Assembly (NCBI RefSeq): GCF_003696345.1
Contig: NZ_RFLX01000001.1
Coordinates: 558,001 to 622,000, forward strand
Length of the DNA stretch: 64,000 nucleotides
Direction: 5' to 3'
DNA from: Teichococcus wenyumeiae
Lineage (GTDB): Bacteria; Pseudomonadota; Alphaproteobacteria; Acetobacterales; Acetobacteraceae
The notes beneath the pieces were generated by a model. The model saw only the letters and a list, made by a program, of their open reading frames with translations. It ran no database searches and was not told the DNA's origin. Position 1 is the stretch's first letter. Every line of letters starts with the position of its first letter. Positions 30,430 through 41,516 of this stretch are shown one piece after another. The position numbers and the translations under genes were made by a program.

Positions 30430-32862
30430 TCAGCGCACCGGCAGGTCCCAGATCTCATCCGCGTATTCACGGATGGTGCGGTCGGAGGAGAACCAGCCGA
30501 CATTGGCCGTGTTCAGCACCGCGCTGCGCCACCATTCCGCTGGCCTGCCCCAGCGCTGCGCCACCTGGCGCTGGCTGGCGACATAGCTGTCGAAATCGGC
30601 GGTGACGAGGAAGTTGTCATGCGCCAGCAGCCCTTCCACCAGCCCGCGGTAACGGTCCGGTTCCTCGGGCGAGAAGACGCCGGAGGCGATGGCGTCCAGC
30701 ACGCCGCGCAGCTCGTCCGAGGCGGCCAGGGCCGCGCGGGCGTCGTAGCCGTCGCGCCGCAGCGGCCCGGCCTCGCTGGCCTTCAGGCCGAAGATGAAGA
30801 TGTTCTCCAGCCCGACGCGCTCGCTGATCTCGATATTGGCGCCATCCAGCGTGCCGATGGTCAGGGCGCCGTTCAGGGCCAGCTTCATGTTGCCGGTGCC
30901 GGAGGCTTCGAGGCCGGCGGTGGAGATCTGCTCGGACAGGTCGGCGGCGGGGATGATGCTCTCGGCCGCCGTGACGTTGTAGTTGGGGATGAAGGCCACC
31001 CGCAGCAGGTTGCGCACCGTGGGGTCGTGGTTGATGACCTTGGCCACGTCATTGGCCAGGCGGATGATCAGCTTGGCCTGGTGGTAGCTGGGCGCGGCCT
31101 TGCCGGCGAAGATCTTGGCGCGCGGCACCCAGTTGCCCGTGGGCTGCGCGCGCATCGAGTTGTACAGCGCCACGGTGTGCAGGATGTTCAGCAGCTGGCG
31201 CTTGTATTCATGGATGCGCTTGATCTGCACGTCGAAGAGCGCCGCCGGGTCCAGCACCACGCCGGTACGCTCCCGCACCATCTTCGCCAGGGCTTCCTTG
31301 GCGGTGCGGCGCTGGGCGGCGAAGGCTTCCTGGAAGGCGGCGTCGCGGGCATAGGCGGCGAGGTCGGCCAGCCGGTCCGTATCGTCCAGCACCTGCGGGC
31401 CGATGGTATCCACGATCAGCTTCGTCAGCGGCGCATTGGCGCGCATCAGCCAGCGGCGGAAGGTGATGCCGTTGGTCTTGTTGGTGATGCGGCCGGGGCA
31501 GACGCGGTCCAGCTCGGCGAAGACGGTGGTCTTCATCAGCGCGGTATGCAGCGCTGAGACGCCATTGATCTTGTGGGAGCCAACAAAGGCCAGGTGCCCC
31601 ATCCGCACCCGCCGCCCGTGCTGCTCGTCGATCAGCGAGACGGCGGAGAGCAGCGCATCCCCGGCGCCGCCGGCGCGCGCCTGCTCCAGGTGCCGGGCAT
31701 TGATCAGGTAGATGATCTGCATGTTGCGCGGCAGCATCCGTTCCATCATGGGAACGGCCCAGCTTTCCAGCGCCTCCGGCATCAGGGTGTGGTTGGTGTA
31801 GGAGAAGGTGGCGCGGCTGATCTCCCAGGCCACGTCCCAGTCCATGCCATGCACATCCACCAGCAGCCGCATCAGCTCCGCCACGCCGATGGCGGGGTGG
31901 GTGTCGTTGAGCTGGACGGAGAATTTCTCGGGCAGGGTCAGGAGGTCGCCATGCAGCCGCAGGTGCCGCCGGATCAGGTCCTGCAGGGAGGCGCTGGCGA
32001 AGAAATACTCCTGCCGCAGCCGCAACTCCTGCCCCGCCGGGCTTTCATCGCCCGGGTAGAGCACGCGGGAGATGGCCTCGGCCTTCACGCGGGAGATCTG
32101 GGCGCCGATATGGTCGCCGCTGTTGAAGGCATCGAGGTGCAGCGGGTCGGTGGCGCGGGCGGACCAGAGGCGCAGCGTGTTCACCCAGTGGCCACGCCAG
32201 CCGACCACCGGGGTGTCGTAGGCGATGGCGCGCACCACCTCGCCCGGGTGCCAGACCATGCGGCCGCCGTCGTCCTGGGTCACGGTGCCGCCGAAGCCGA
32301 TATCGTAGGTGAGGCTGGAACGCTCGAATTCCCAGGGATTGCCGAGGGAGAGCCAGTCCTCCGGCACTTCCAGCTGGCGGCCGTCCTGGATGAGCTGGCG
32401 GAACAGCCCGTTCTCGTAGCGGATGCCGTAGCCGGTGGCGGGAATGCCGATGGAGGCCATGCTTTCCATGAAGCAGGCCGCCAGCCGCCCCAGGCCGCCA
32501 TTGCCCAGCGCCGCGTCCGGCTCCTGCGCGAAGACGGCTTCGAGGTCCACGCCGAGCCCGTCCAGCGCCAGCCGCATCGGCTCCGTCAGGCCCATGTTGC
32601 CCAGCGCGTCCGACAGCAGCCGGCCGATCAGGAATTCCATGGACAGGTAGCAGACCTGCTTGTGGCCCTGCGCCACCACCTCGTCGGCGGAGGTGCGCCA
32701 GCGGTCCACGATCCGGTCGCGGGTGGCCAGGGTGGCGGCCAGGAACCAGTCGCGCGGGCTGGCCCGCTCCGCCCTGGCGCCAACCTGATAAGCCAGCTTG
32801 GACAGGATGTCCTGGCGAAGCATTTCGGCCTCGGCTTCCATCGTCATGCCGTTATCAGTCAC
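30430..32862 (-). CDS. glgP: Glycogen phosphorylase
   Basis: 810 aa. Releases glucose-1-phosphate from glycogen. Family blocks seen: QVCYLSMEFLIGRLL, LGNGGLGRLAACFMESMA, KTNGITFRRWL, and the PLP region EASGTGNMKLALNGALTIGTLDGANIEI, whose Lys (about residue 655) forms the cofactor Schiff base. The start is taken as GTG 32862, with AGAGGA nine bases upstream; an ATG at 32847 lacks a ribosome site. Third gene of a glgC-glgA-glgP group, 87 nt after glgA. No glgB or glgX is in the window. Confidence 0.95.
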   Translation of the reverse strand: MTDNGMTMEAEAEMLRQDILSKLAYQVGARAERASPRDWFLAATLATRDRIVDRWRTSADEVVAQGHKQVCYLSMEFLIGRLLSDALGNMGLTEPMRLALDGLGVDLEAVFAQEPDAALGNGGLGRLAACFMESMASIGIPATGYGIRYENGLFRQLIQDGRQLEVPEDWLSLGNPWEFERSSLTYDIGFGGTVTQDDGGRMVWHPGEVVRAIAYDTPVVGWRGHWVNTLRLWSARATDPLHLDAFNSGDHIGAQISRVKAEAISRVLYPGDESPAGQELRLRQEYFFASASLQDLIRRHLRLHGDLLTLPEKFSVQLNDTHPAIGVAELMRLLVDVHGMDWDVAWEISRATFSYTNHTLMPEALESWAVPMMERMLPRNMQIIYLINARHLEQARAGGAGDALLSAVSLIDEQHGRRVRMGHLAFVGSHKINGVSALHTALMKTTVFAELDRVCPGRITNKTNGITFRRWLMRANAPLTKLIVDTIGPQVLDDTDRLADLAAYARDAAFQEAFAAQRRTAKEALAKMVRERTGVVLDPAALFDVQIKRIHEYKRQLLNILHTVALYNSMRAQPTGNWVPRAKIFAGKAAPSYHQAKLIIRLANDVAKVINHDPTVRNLLRVAFIPNYNVTAAESIIPAADLSEQISTAGLEASGTGNMKLALNGALTIGTLDGANIEISERVGLENIFIFGLKASEAGPLRRDGYDARAALAASDELRGVLDAIASGVFSPEEPDRYRGLVEGLLAHDNFLVTADFDSYVASQRQVAQRWGRPAEWWRSAVLNTANVGWFSSDRTIREYADEIWDLPVR

Positions 32863-32949
32863 GCAGCCATGTCCTCTCAGTCGGAGCAGGGAGATATTTT
32901 CATCAACCTGCAATCGGCGCGTGTCCAGACTATGGCGAGAACCGCGGGC

Positions 32950-34410
32950 TCACACCCGCGGCACCCGGCCTGGCGCCACGGCGCGGTAAAGGGCGGCATA
33001 ATGCCGCGCCGGGCGCGCCCAGCTGACATCGGTGGCCATGCCGTTGCGCTGCACCTTCTCCCAGGCCGGGCGGTCCTGCCACAGGGCGGCAAGCCGCGCC
33101 AGCGCCGCCTCCAGCGCATCGCGCGAGGCATGGGAGAACTGGATGCCGGTGCCGACGCCGGCGGCCAGCGCCATCTCATTGGCATCGATCACGGTATCGG
33201 CCAGCCCGCCGACGCGGGCCACCACCGGCAGCGCGCCATAGCGCAGGGCGCAAAGCTGGGTCAGGCCGCAGGGCTCGAAACGGGAGGGCACCAGCAGCGC
33301 ATCGCAGCCGCCCTGGATCAGATGCGCCAGCCCCTCGTTATAGCCGAGATGCAGCCCGACGCGGCCCTGATGGGCGGCCGCCGCGCGTTCGAAACCCTCC
33401 TCCAGCCCACGGTCGCCGGCGCCCAGCACCGCCAGTTGCATGCCGTGGCCGAGCAGGGCGGGCAGCGCCTCCAGCACCGCATCCATGCCCTTCTGCCAGG
33501 ACAGGCGGCTGACGATGCCGAGCAGCGGCGCCTCCCGCCCCTCGTGCAGGCCGAGGCGGGCGCGCAGGGCGCGGCGGCTGGCCTCCCGCGCATGCAGGGT
33601 CTCGGCCGTGTAGGGGGCGGGCAGGGCGGGATCGTTGGCCGGGTCCCAGACATCGGTGTCGATGCCGTTGAGGATGCCGGAAAGCGCCCCGGCCCGGTCC
33701 CGCAGCAGCCCGTCGAGGCCCATGCCGCCTTCCCGCGTGCGGATCTCGGCGGCATAGGTGGGGGAGACGGTGGTGATGCGGTCGGCCAGCTTCAGCCCGG
33801 CCTTCAGGAAGCCGATGGCGCCGTAATACTCGACGCCATGGATGGAATAGGCCTGCGGCGGCAGCGACAACTCGGCCAGCAGGGAGGCGTCGCACTGGCC
33901 CTGGAAGGCCAGGTTATGGACGGTGAAGATCGTGCCGGGCTTCCGCCCTTCCCAGTAATGCACATAGGCGGGCACCAGCCCGGCCTGCCAGTCATGCGCA
34001 TGGATGACATCCGGCAGGAAGCCGGGCAGGGCGCCCTGGCCCAGCCGCGCCGCCACCTGCGCCAGCGCCGCGAAGCGTTGCGGGTTGTCCGGCCAGTCCT
34101 GGCCATCCAGGCCGGCATAGGGGCCGCCGTCGCGGTCGAAGAGATGCGGCGCGTCCAGCACCAGCAGGTCCAGCCCGGCGGCGGTGGCGGCTAGCAGCCG
34201 CGCCGGCCCGCCGAAGAGGGGGCCGAGGTCCAGCACCGGCTCCGCCGCTTCCAGTGCCCGCAGCACGCGCGGGTAGCCGGGGATCAGGCTGCGGGTGGCG
34301 ATGCCCTGCGCCGCCAGCGCGCCGGGCAGGGCGCCCGCCACATCGGCCAGCCCGCCGGTCTTGATCAGCGGGAAGAGTTCCGAGGCGACGGACAGAACAG
34401 AAAGGCTCAT
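32950..34410 (-). CDS. glgA: Glycogen synthase
   Basis: 486 aa. GT5 retaining glucosyltransferase that extends glycogen from ADP-glucose. The ADP-glucose motif KTGGL (residues 17-21) is in [19 protein letters not shown]. Also [39 protein letters not shown], and the C-terminal [33 protein letters not shown] with the catalytic Glu. Start overlaps the glgC stop (ATGA). Confidence 0.96.
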   Translation of the reverse strand: MSLSVLSVASELFPLIKTGGLADVAGALPGALAAQGIATRSLIPGYPRVLRALEAAEPVLDLGPLFGGPARLLAATAAGLDLLVLDAPHLFDRDGGPYAGLDGQDWPDNPQRFAALAQVAARLGQGALPGFLPDVIHAHDWQAGLVPAYVHYWEGRKPGTIFTVHNLAFQGQCDASLLAELSLPPQAYSIHGVEYYGAIGFLKAGLKLADRITTVSPTYAAEIRTREGGMGLDGLLRDRAGALSGILNGIDTDVWDPANDPALPAPYTAETLHAREASRRALRARLGLHEGREAPLLGIVSRLSWQKGMDAVLEALPALLGHGMQLAVLGAGDRGLEEGFERAAAAHQGRVGLHLGYNEGLAHLIQGGCDALLVPSRFEPCGLTQLCALRYGALPVVARVGGLADTVIDANEMALAAGVGTGIQFSHASRDALEAALARLAALWQDRPAWEKVQRNGMATDVSWARPARHYAALYRAVAPGRVPRV

Positions 34411-35672
34411 GCGGTCAGGGCATCGATCATCGGCTGGGTGATCAGGGTAACGCCCTTGGCGGAGCGGCGGAAGCGGCGGGCATCCTCCTCCGGGTCCTCG
34501 CCCACCACCAGCCCCTCGGGCAGCTTCACGCCGCTGTCCACCACCACGTTCTTCAGCCGGGCATGGCGGTTGACGATGACGCCGGGCAGCAGCACCGCGC
34601 CCTGGATGTCGCAGAAGGAATGCACCCGGATGTTGTGCGCCAGCACCGAGCGCGCGACATGCGAGCCGGAGATGATGCAGCCGCCCGAGACCAGCGAATC
34701 CACCGCCATGCCGCGCCGCCCTTCGTCGTCGAAGACGAACTTGGCCGGGGGCGTCAGTTCGCTATAGGTCCAGATCGGCCAGTCGCGGTCATAGAGGTTG
34801 AGCGAGGGCACCACGTCGGTCAGGTCGATATTGGCCTGCCAATAGGCGTCCACGGTGCCGACATCGCGCCAATAGGCTTCCTCCTCGACGCCCGAGGTGA
34901 CGCAGGAATCGGTGAAGCGGTGCGCTACGGCGCGGCCGTGCTGCACGATATAGGGCACCAGGTCCTTGCCGAAGTCGTGGGAGGAGTTCGGGTCAGCGGC
35001 ATCGCGGCGCAGCTCGCGCGCCAGGAACTCGGTGTTGAAGACATAGATGCCCATGCTGGCCAGCGCCATCTCGGGCTTGTCCGGCATGCCCGGCGGGTCG
35101 GCCGGCTTCTCCAGGAAGGCGGTGATGCGGTCCTCGGCATCCACATGCATGACGCCGAAGCCGGTGGCCTCCATGCGCGGCACCTCGATGCAGCCGACGG
35201 TGACGTCGGCGCCCGAATTCTCGTGCTGCTGCAGCATCAGCTCGTAGTCCATCTTGTACACGTGGTCGCCAGCCAGGATGACCATGTGGCGCGGGCCGTA
35301 GGACTCGATGATGTCGAGGTTCTGGTAGACCGCGTCCGCCGTGCCGGAATACCAGCCGGCCTCTTCCACCCGCTGGCTGGCGGGCAGGATGTCGAAGCTC
35401 TCGTTGCGCTCGGCGCGCATGAAGCTCCAGCCGCGCTGCATGTGGCGGATCAGGCTATGCGCCTTGTACTGCGTGGCGACGCCGATGCGCCGGATGCCGG
35501 AATTGATGGCGTTGGAGAGCGCGAAGTCGATGATGCGGGACTTGGCGCCAAAGAAGACCGCCGGCTTCACGCGGCGTTCCGTGAGTTCCATGAGGCGGGT
35601 ACCGCGGCCACCAGCCAGCACATAAGCCATGGCATGGCGGGCAAGTGGTGCGGGGCTTGGGAGCGGCGACAT
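34407..35672 (-). CDS. glgC: Glucose-1-phosphate adenylyltransferase
   Basis: 421 aa. Makes ADP-glucose, the committed and allosterically controlled step of glycogen synthesis. Seen: the nucleotide motif [26 protein letters not shown], the [22 protein letters not shown] block, [25 protein letters not shown] with the metal Asp, FLEKP, and a C-terminal left-handed beta-helix ([17 protein letters not shown]). The start at 35672 has AGGA upstream. The minus-strand frame stays open far beyond it, across acs, but that is a GC artefact. Divergent from acs over a 255-bp region. Confidence 0.96.
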   Translation of the reverse strand: MSPLPSPAPLARHAMAYVLAGGRGTRLMELTERRVKPAVFFGAKSRIIDFALSNAINSGIRRIGVATQYKAHSLIRHMQRGWSFMRAERNESFDILPASQRVEEAGWYSGTADAVYQNLDIIESYGPRHMVILAGDHVYKMDYELMLQQHENSGADVTVGCIEVPRMEATGFGVMHVDAEDRITAFLEKPADPPGMPDKPEMALASMGIYVFNTEFLARELRRDAADPNSSHDFGKDLVPYIVQHGRAVAHRFTDSCVTSGVEEEAYWRDVGTVDAYWQANIDLTDVVPSLNLYDRDWPIWTYSELTPPAKFVFDDEGRRGMAVDSLVSGGCIISGSHVARSVLAHNIRVHSFCDIQGAVLLPGVIVNRHARLKNVVVDSGVKLPEGLVVGEDPEEDARRFRRSAKGVTLITQPMIDALTA

Positions 35673-35800
35673 TCTTGGCGGTTTCCTGTTACGCGTCCGG
35701 TTCGGCGCGAATCCGGTCAAAACACTCGTGTTGAAGCTGATTCTAGGCCGTGGTCCGTGCAGGAGTAGGGGGGACGGGTGTCTCGGGCACAGGATATATT

Positions 35801-35828
35801 TTTGCCAAATGCCGCAACTATTTGCGAT
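35801..35828. promoter_or_regulatory. TTTGC direct repeat upstream of acs
   Basis: TTTGCCAAAT at 35801 and TTTGCGAT at 35821 put two TTTGC half-sites exactly 20 bp apart, in an AT-rich stretch about 100 bp before acs. It resembles the TTTGC-based boxes of RamB/ScfR-type acyl-CoA regulators, but that link is inferred from memory of the motif. Confidence 0.3.
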
Positions 35829-35881
35829 CACGTCGCATAAGACTGCCCCCGGCGCCGTCTCTTGACGGCGATGGGGGTGCA

Positions 35882-35900
35882 TTGGCCCAATAGAGGCCAA
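35882..35900. promoter_or_regulatory. Inverted repeat in the acs leader
   Basis: TTGGCC-N7-GGCCAA lies 27 bp before the acs start codon, just upstream of the GAGGAGG ribosome site. Possible operator; no regulator gene is adjacent. Confidence 0.3.
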
Positions 35901-35927
35901 AGACACGACGTCTGAGGAGGGCGCAGC

Positions 35928-37862
<1,935 letters not shown>

Positions 37863-38016
37863 AGCGCGCCTGCCCTCGGGAGCCCATCCCCGGGGGCGGG
37901 GCTTCACATCGGCGTGGCGCGCCCCAGCGCGGCGGGCGGGCGAGGCCAGCCGCGCGTCAACCCATCGGCCTCTCGGTGGTTCAGGCTCTGCACCTGCAAC
38001 AGCGCGGAGCCGCCCG

Positions 38017-39012
38017 ATGGCTGATGATTCCTCCACTTCCCGCCGCGACATGGTCCGCGGCATGGCCGCCGGCGGCATCGCCTCCGCCATGGCCACGCCA
38101 GCCCTGGCCCAGAACGCGCCAGCCGCGCCGCCGCCGCTGGCCAATCCGCAGGACCGCTACCCGAAGCCGCCCTTCCAGGTGCAGTCCCAGCCCTGGCCCG
38201 GCCTGCAATCCAAGATGACGCCGGTGCCGGATTGCGGCGAGACGAGCTACAAGGGCTCCGGCCGCCTGGCGGGACGCAAGGCGCTGATCACCGGCGGCGA
38301 TTCCGGCATCGGCCGCGCCGCCGCCATCGCCTATGCGCGCGAGGGCGCCGATGTCGCCATCAACTACTACCCCAGCGAGGAACCCGATGCGCGGGAGGTG
38401 GCGGAGTTGATCCGCCAGGCTGGCCGCAAGGCGGTGCTGATCCCCGGCGATATCCGCGACGAGAACTTCTGCAACAGCATGATGCAGCAGGCGATGCGGG
38501 ACCTGGGCGGGCTCGACATCCTGGTCAGCAATGCCGCCTACCAGCACGCGCAGACCTCCATCATGGAGATCTCGACCGAGCAGCTCGACCAGACCATGAA
38601 GACGAATGTCTATGCCATGTTCTGGATCGTGAAGGCGGCGCTGCCGCAGTTGCCGCCCGGCTCGTCCATCATCTGTACCAGTTCCATCAATGCGCAGACG
38701 CCGGGGCCGCAGATCCTGGATTATGCCTGCACCAAGGGCGCGATCATGATCTTCGTGCGCGGGCTGGCGAAGCAGGTGATCGACAAGGGTATCCGCGTCA
38801 ACGGCGTCGCGCCCGGGCCTTTCTGGACGCCGCTGCAGGTCTCCGGCGGCCAGACGGAGGAAGGGCTCAAGACCTTCGGCAGTGCCACGCCGATGAAGCG
38901 GCCGGGGCAGCCGGTGGAACTCGCCTCGGTCTATGTGGAACTGGCGGCGGCTTCCTCCAGCTACACCACGGGGCAGATCTATGGCGAGACCGGGGGTGTC
39001 GGCTGGCCGTAA
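38017..39012 (+). CDS. Exported short-chain dehydrogenase/reductase
   Basis: 331 aa. The N terminus carries a twin-arginine signal ([27 protein letters not shown]) and a Pro-rich linker to about residue 75. A complete SDR domain follows: cofactor motif TGGDSGIG (92-99), D of GDIRDEN, NAA (172-174), catalytic Ser222, Tyr236 and Lys240 in YACTKG, and APGPFWTPL. It resembles the YghA/YhdG group acting on alcohols or glucose, but the substrate is unknown. An exported NAD(P)-dependent SDR is unusual, since free nucleotide is scarce in the periplasm; Tat export would carry the folded, cofactor-loaded enzyme. Tail repeat copy 5 begins at its stop. Confidence 0.82.
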   Translation: MADDSSTSRRDMVRGMAAGGIASAMATPALAQNAPAAPPPLANPQDRYPKPPFQVQSQPWPGLQSKMTPVPDCGETSYKGSGRLAGRKALITGGDSGIGRAAAIAYAREGADVAINYYPSEEPDAREVAELIRQAGRKAVLIPGDIRDENFCNSMMQQAMRDLGGLDILVSNAAYQHAQTSIMEISTEQLDQTMKTNVYAMFWIVKAALPQLPPGSSIICTSSINAQTPGPQILDYACTKGAIMIFVRGLAKQVIDKGIRVNGVAPGPFWTPLQVSGGQTEEGLKTFGSATPMKRPGQPVELASVYVELAAASSSYTTGQIYGETGGVGWP

Positions 39013-39055
39013 GGCCGGGGGAAGGAATTCCCCCGGACCCCCATCTTCTTTCTTC
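39013..39055 (+). terminator. Gene-tail repeat copy 5 (after the exported SDR)
   Basis: CCGGGGGAA-ggaa-TTCCCCCGG (39015-39036), directly after the stop, then ACCCCC and the pyrimidine tract ATCTTCTTTCTTCG. Intrinsic-terminator-like. It is the reverse complement of copies 1 and 6 in layout. Confidence 0.75.
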
Positions 39056-39083
39056 GAGTATGAGTGCGGGGCGGGGAGGGGAT

Positions 39084-39099
39084 GATTTCACATGAAACA
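39084..39099. promoter_or_regulatory. Degenerate parS-like sequence
   Basis: GATTTCACATGAAACA matches TGTTTCACGTGAAACA at 13 of 16 positions and lacks the central CG. It lies between two tail repeats, 25 kb from parAB. Weak. Confidence 0.2.
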
Positions 39100-39137
39100 C
39101 TCCGGGCCATGGTTGCCGCCGGGCGCGCCCTGAAACC

Positions 39138-39182
39138 CGAAAAAAGAAAGAAGGGGTCTGGGGAATTCATTCCCCAGCCTTT
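39138..39182 (-). terminator. Gene-tail repeat copy 6 (after the flavin reductase)
   Basis: Core CTGGGGAAT/ATTCCCCAG at 39158-39177. On the minus strand it starts 11 bases after the flavin reductase stop and is followed by ACCCCTTCTTTCTTTTTTCG. Inverted relative to copy 5, 100 bp away. Confidence 0.75.
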
Positions 39183-39188
39183 CCTGGC

Positions 39189-39746
39189 TTACAGATACTC
39201 CGGCCGGAACAGCCGCTTCAGGCTGAGGCTTTCGCCCGAGACCATGAAGGAGCCTTCGCCGCGGTAATGGATGGTGCGCGGGCGCTTCGGCGTGCGGGCC
39301 ACATGCGCCTGCACCACTTCCCAGATGAAGAAGTTGTATTTGCCCACCAGCGAGGCGTCGTGCAGCCGGCATTCCAGGCTGCTGTGGCATTCGGCGATCA
39401 ATGGTGCCTCCACCTGTGCCGCCGCTTCCGCCGTCAGGTTGAATTCGGCGAACTTGTCCACCTCGGCGCCGGAGCAGTTGCCGATGCGCGTCACCACCTC
39501 GGCCATCTCCACCTCCGGGATGTTGATGACGCATTGGCGGGAGCGGCGGATCATCTCGAAGCTGTGGTTGCCGGCGGCGATGACGCAGCCAACCAGGGAT
39601 GGCGTGAATTCCATCACGGTATGCCAGCCCATGGTCATGACATTGCGCCGGCCTTTCCAGGCGCTGCTGACCAGCACGATGGGCCCCGGCTCCAGCAGGC
39701 GGCGGATCTGGGAGACGGGGTAGTCATGCTTGCGGTAGCGGCGCAT
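39189..39746 (-). CDS. Flavin reductase family protein
   Basis: 185 aa. Split-barrel flavin-binding fold of the flavin reductase-like domain: GPIVLVSSAWKGRRNVMTMGWHTVMEFTPSLVGCVIAAGNHSFEMIRRS is the FMN-binding segment, and INIPEVEMAEVVTRIGNCSG the second conserved block. Members reduce free FMN or act as flavoprotein oxidoreductases. The start at 39746 is eight bases after the stop of the upstream binding-protein gene, so the two form an operon. The substrate is not evident. Confidence 0.85.
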   Translation of the reverse strand: MRRYRKHDYPVSQIRRLLEPGPIVLVSSAWKGRRNVMTMGWHTVMEFTPSLVGCVIAAGNHSFEMIRRSRQCVINIPEVEMAEVVTRIGNCSGAEVDKFAEFNLTAEAAAQVEAPLIAECHSSLECRLHDASLVGKYNFFIWEVVQAHVARTPKRPRTIHYRGEGSFMVSGESLSLKRLFRPEYL

Positions 39747-39754
39747 GGGGGGCC

Positions 39755-41308
39755 TCAGCTGACGGAGGTTTCTTCCAGCGTGACCGGTGCATAGAAGGTC
39801 AGGCTGCCGGGCAGGTTGCGGAAGCCCTGTACGGCCACCTGCATGGCGAAGGCCTGTGAGCGCAGCGTCAGCCAGACGATGGGGCATTCCTCCGCCGCCT
39901 GCTTCTGCAACTCGTCATAGATGGCGCGGCGCTTCGCGGGGTCGGCTTCCTGGCGGCCGGCCTGCAGCAGGGCGTCGATCTTCTCGCTGCTGAAGCCGTG
40001 GGAGCGGGTATAGGCATTGCTGCCGCTGAGATAGACCGACAGCGCGTCAGGGTCCGGCCAGGCGGCGACGGTGCCGAAGACGGCGAAGTCGTACTGGCCC
40101 CGGTTGCCCATGGTGACGCGCGTGCCCCATTCCGGCAGGCGCAGCGTGACCTCGATGCCGATCTCCTTCAGGTTCTGCTGGATCACTTCCGCCGTGGACT
40201 GGTGCAGCGTGGGGCTGGAGGTCGCCAGCAGCGTGGCCGCGAAGCCGTTGCCGATGCCGGCTTCCTGCAACAGCTGCCTTGCCCGCGCGGGGTCGTAGGA
40301 GAAGATGCCGGCGCTCGGCAGGTCGTCATAGGGCGCCGGGTAGGGCAGGCCGAAGAGCGGCGTGCCGCGACCGTAATGGGCGGCGCGCACCACCTCGTCC
40401 CGCTTGATGGCATAGGCGACGGCGCGGCGCACCCGCGCATCGGTGAAGGGGCCGGTGCGGGTATTGAACAGCAGGTTCATGAAGGGCCCGACCGTGCTTT
40501 CCATCTTCAGCCGGGGATTGCTGTCGATGGCCGCCATGCTCTGCCAGGGCACGCCCTCGATCACATCGACATCGCCGGCCTGAAGGGCGGAGACGCGCAG
40601 GTTCTCGTCCGTGTAGCCCTGGAAGCGGATGCGGGCGACCTTGGGCAGGCCGGGCTTGTAGAAGCCCTCGAAACGCTCGACCTCGATGGCGGAACCACGC
40701 TCGATGGCCGCGAGTTTGAAGGGGCCGGTGCCGGCGGGCAGGCCGTTCACCTGCCCCTTCTTCGCCGACAGGATGGGCGCGTGGTAGCTGGCCATCAGGT
40801 GCGGGAAGGGGATGGAAGGCTCCTTCAGCAGGATGCGCCCTTCCAGCGGCCCCAGCACCTCCACCTTCTCCACCACGGAGAGGAAGGGCTTCATGTAGGC
40901 GGTGGAATTCTCCGCCAGGATTTCTGTCAGTGTGAAGCGCACATCCTCGGCCGTGACGGGCTCGCCGTCATGGAAGCGCAGGCCGGGGCGCAGGCGGAAG
41001 CGGTAGGCGCTGGGGCTTTCCGCCTCCCACAGTTCCGCCATCTCGTTCCGCAACTGGCCGGCATGGTCGTAGGAGAGCAGGCTGCGGTAGATCATCATCT
41101 TCACCGCCGCCTGGGAGGAGCCGGTATTCTCCAGCGGGCGGATATTCGGCGGGAAATTCACCAAGCCGACGCGCAGCAGGCCATTGGCGGCGGCGGCGAT
41201 GCGGGCCGGGGCACCGCCCGCCAGCAGGATGCCGCCCGCCGCGCCCAGCAGCATCGCGCGGCGGCCGATGGCCGCGTGCCTTGCCTCGTCATGGATGTCA
41301 CTGGTCAT
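39755..41308 (-). CDS. ABC transporter periplasmic binding protein, family 5 (peptide/nickel type)
   Basis: 517 aa. Tat-type signal IGRRAMLLGAAGGILLAGG, then the SBP family 5 fold: GLRFHDGEPVTAEDVRFTL, the cluster-5 signature region, NTRTGPFTDARVRRAVAYAIKRDEVVRAAHYG and GYTDENLRVSALQAGDVDVIEG. Such proteins bind oligopeptides, nickel complexes or opines. No permease or ATPase gene is adjacent, so the transporter must be elsewhere or the protein has another role. Co-transcribed with the downstream flavin reductase. Divergent from the aminotransferase gene across 208 nt. Confidence 0.88.
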   Translation of the reverse strand: MTSDIHDEARHAAIGRRAMLLGAAGGILLAGGAPARIAAAANGLLRVGLVNFPPNIRPLENTGSSQAAVKMMIYRSLLSYDHAGQLRNEMAELWEAESPSAYRFRLRPGLRFHDGEPVTAEDVRFTLTEILAENSTAYMKPFLSVVEKVEVLGPLEGRILLKEPSIPFPHLMASYHAPILSAKKGQVNGLPAGTGPFKLAAIERGSAIEVERFEGFYKPGLPKVARIRFQGYTDENLRVSALQAGDVDVIEGVPWQSMAAIDSNPRLKMESTVGPFMNLLFNTRTGPFTDARVRRAVAYAIKRDEVVRAAHYGRGTPLFGLPYPAPYDDLPSAGIFSYDPARARQLLQEAGIGNGFAATLLATSSPTLHQSTAEVIQQNLKEIGIEVTLRLPEWGTRVTMGNRGQYDFAVFGTVAAWPDPDALSVYLSGSNAYTRSHGFSSEKIDALLQAGRQEADPAKRRAIYDELQKQAAEECPIVWLTLRSQAFAMQVAVQGFRNLPGSLTFYAPVTLEETSVS

Positions 41309-41516
41309 GCCGGCACCTTCCAGGGAAGGTCACGAGCCTGTCTGCATCCGCAACATCAGGCAAGGTTCAAGACCGCGCCCCCGGCCCGGTGGGCGAGACG
41401 GTTGAGACGGATGTTTCGTCCAGCAGGATTTCACGCATGCAAACCCGGTGTCACGGCATCTTCCGGCATCGCGCCGTTCGGCGCAGACTGGCCATGGCCA
41501 GCGAAGGATCGCCGCT

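Noticed and set aside
41309-41516. Possible riboswitch or leader peptide in the binding-protein/aminotransferase divergent gap
   Set aside because: No conserved fold or leader ORF could be traced by eye; only ordinary spacing for two promoters.
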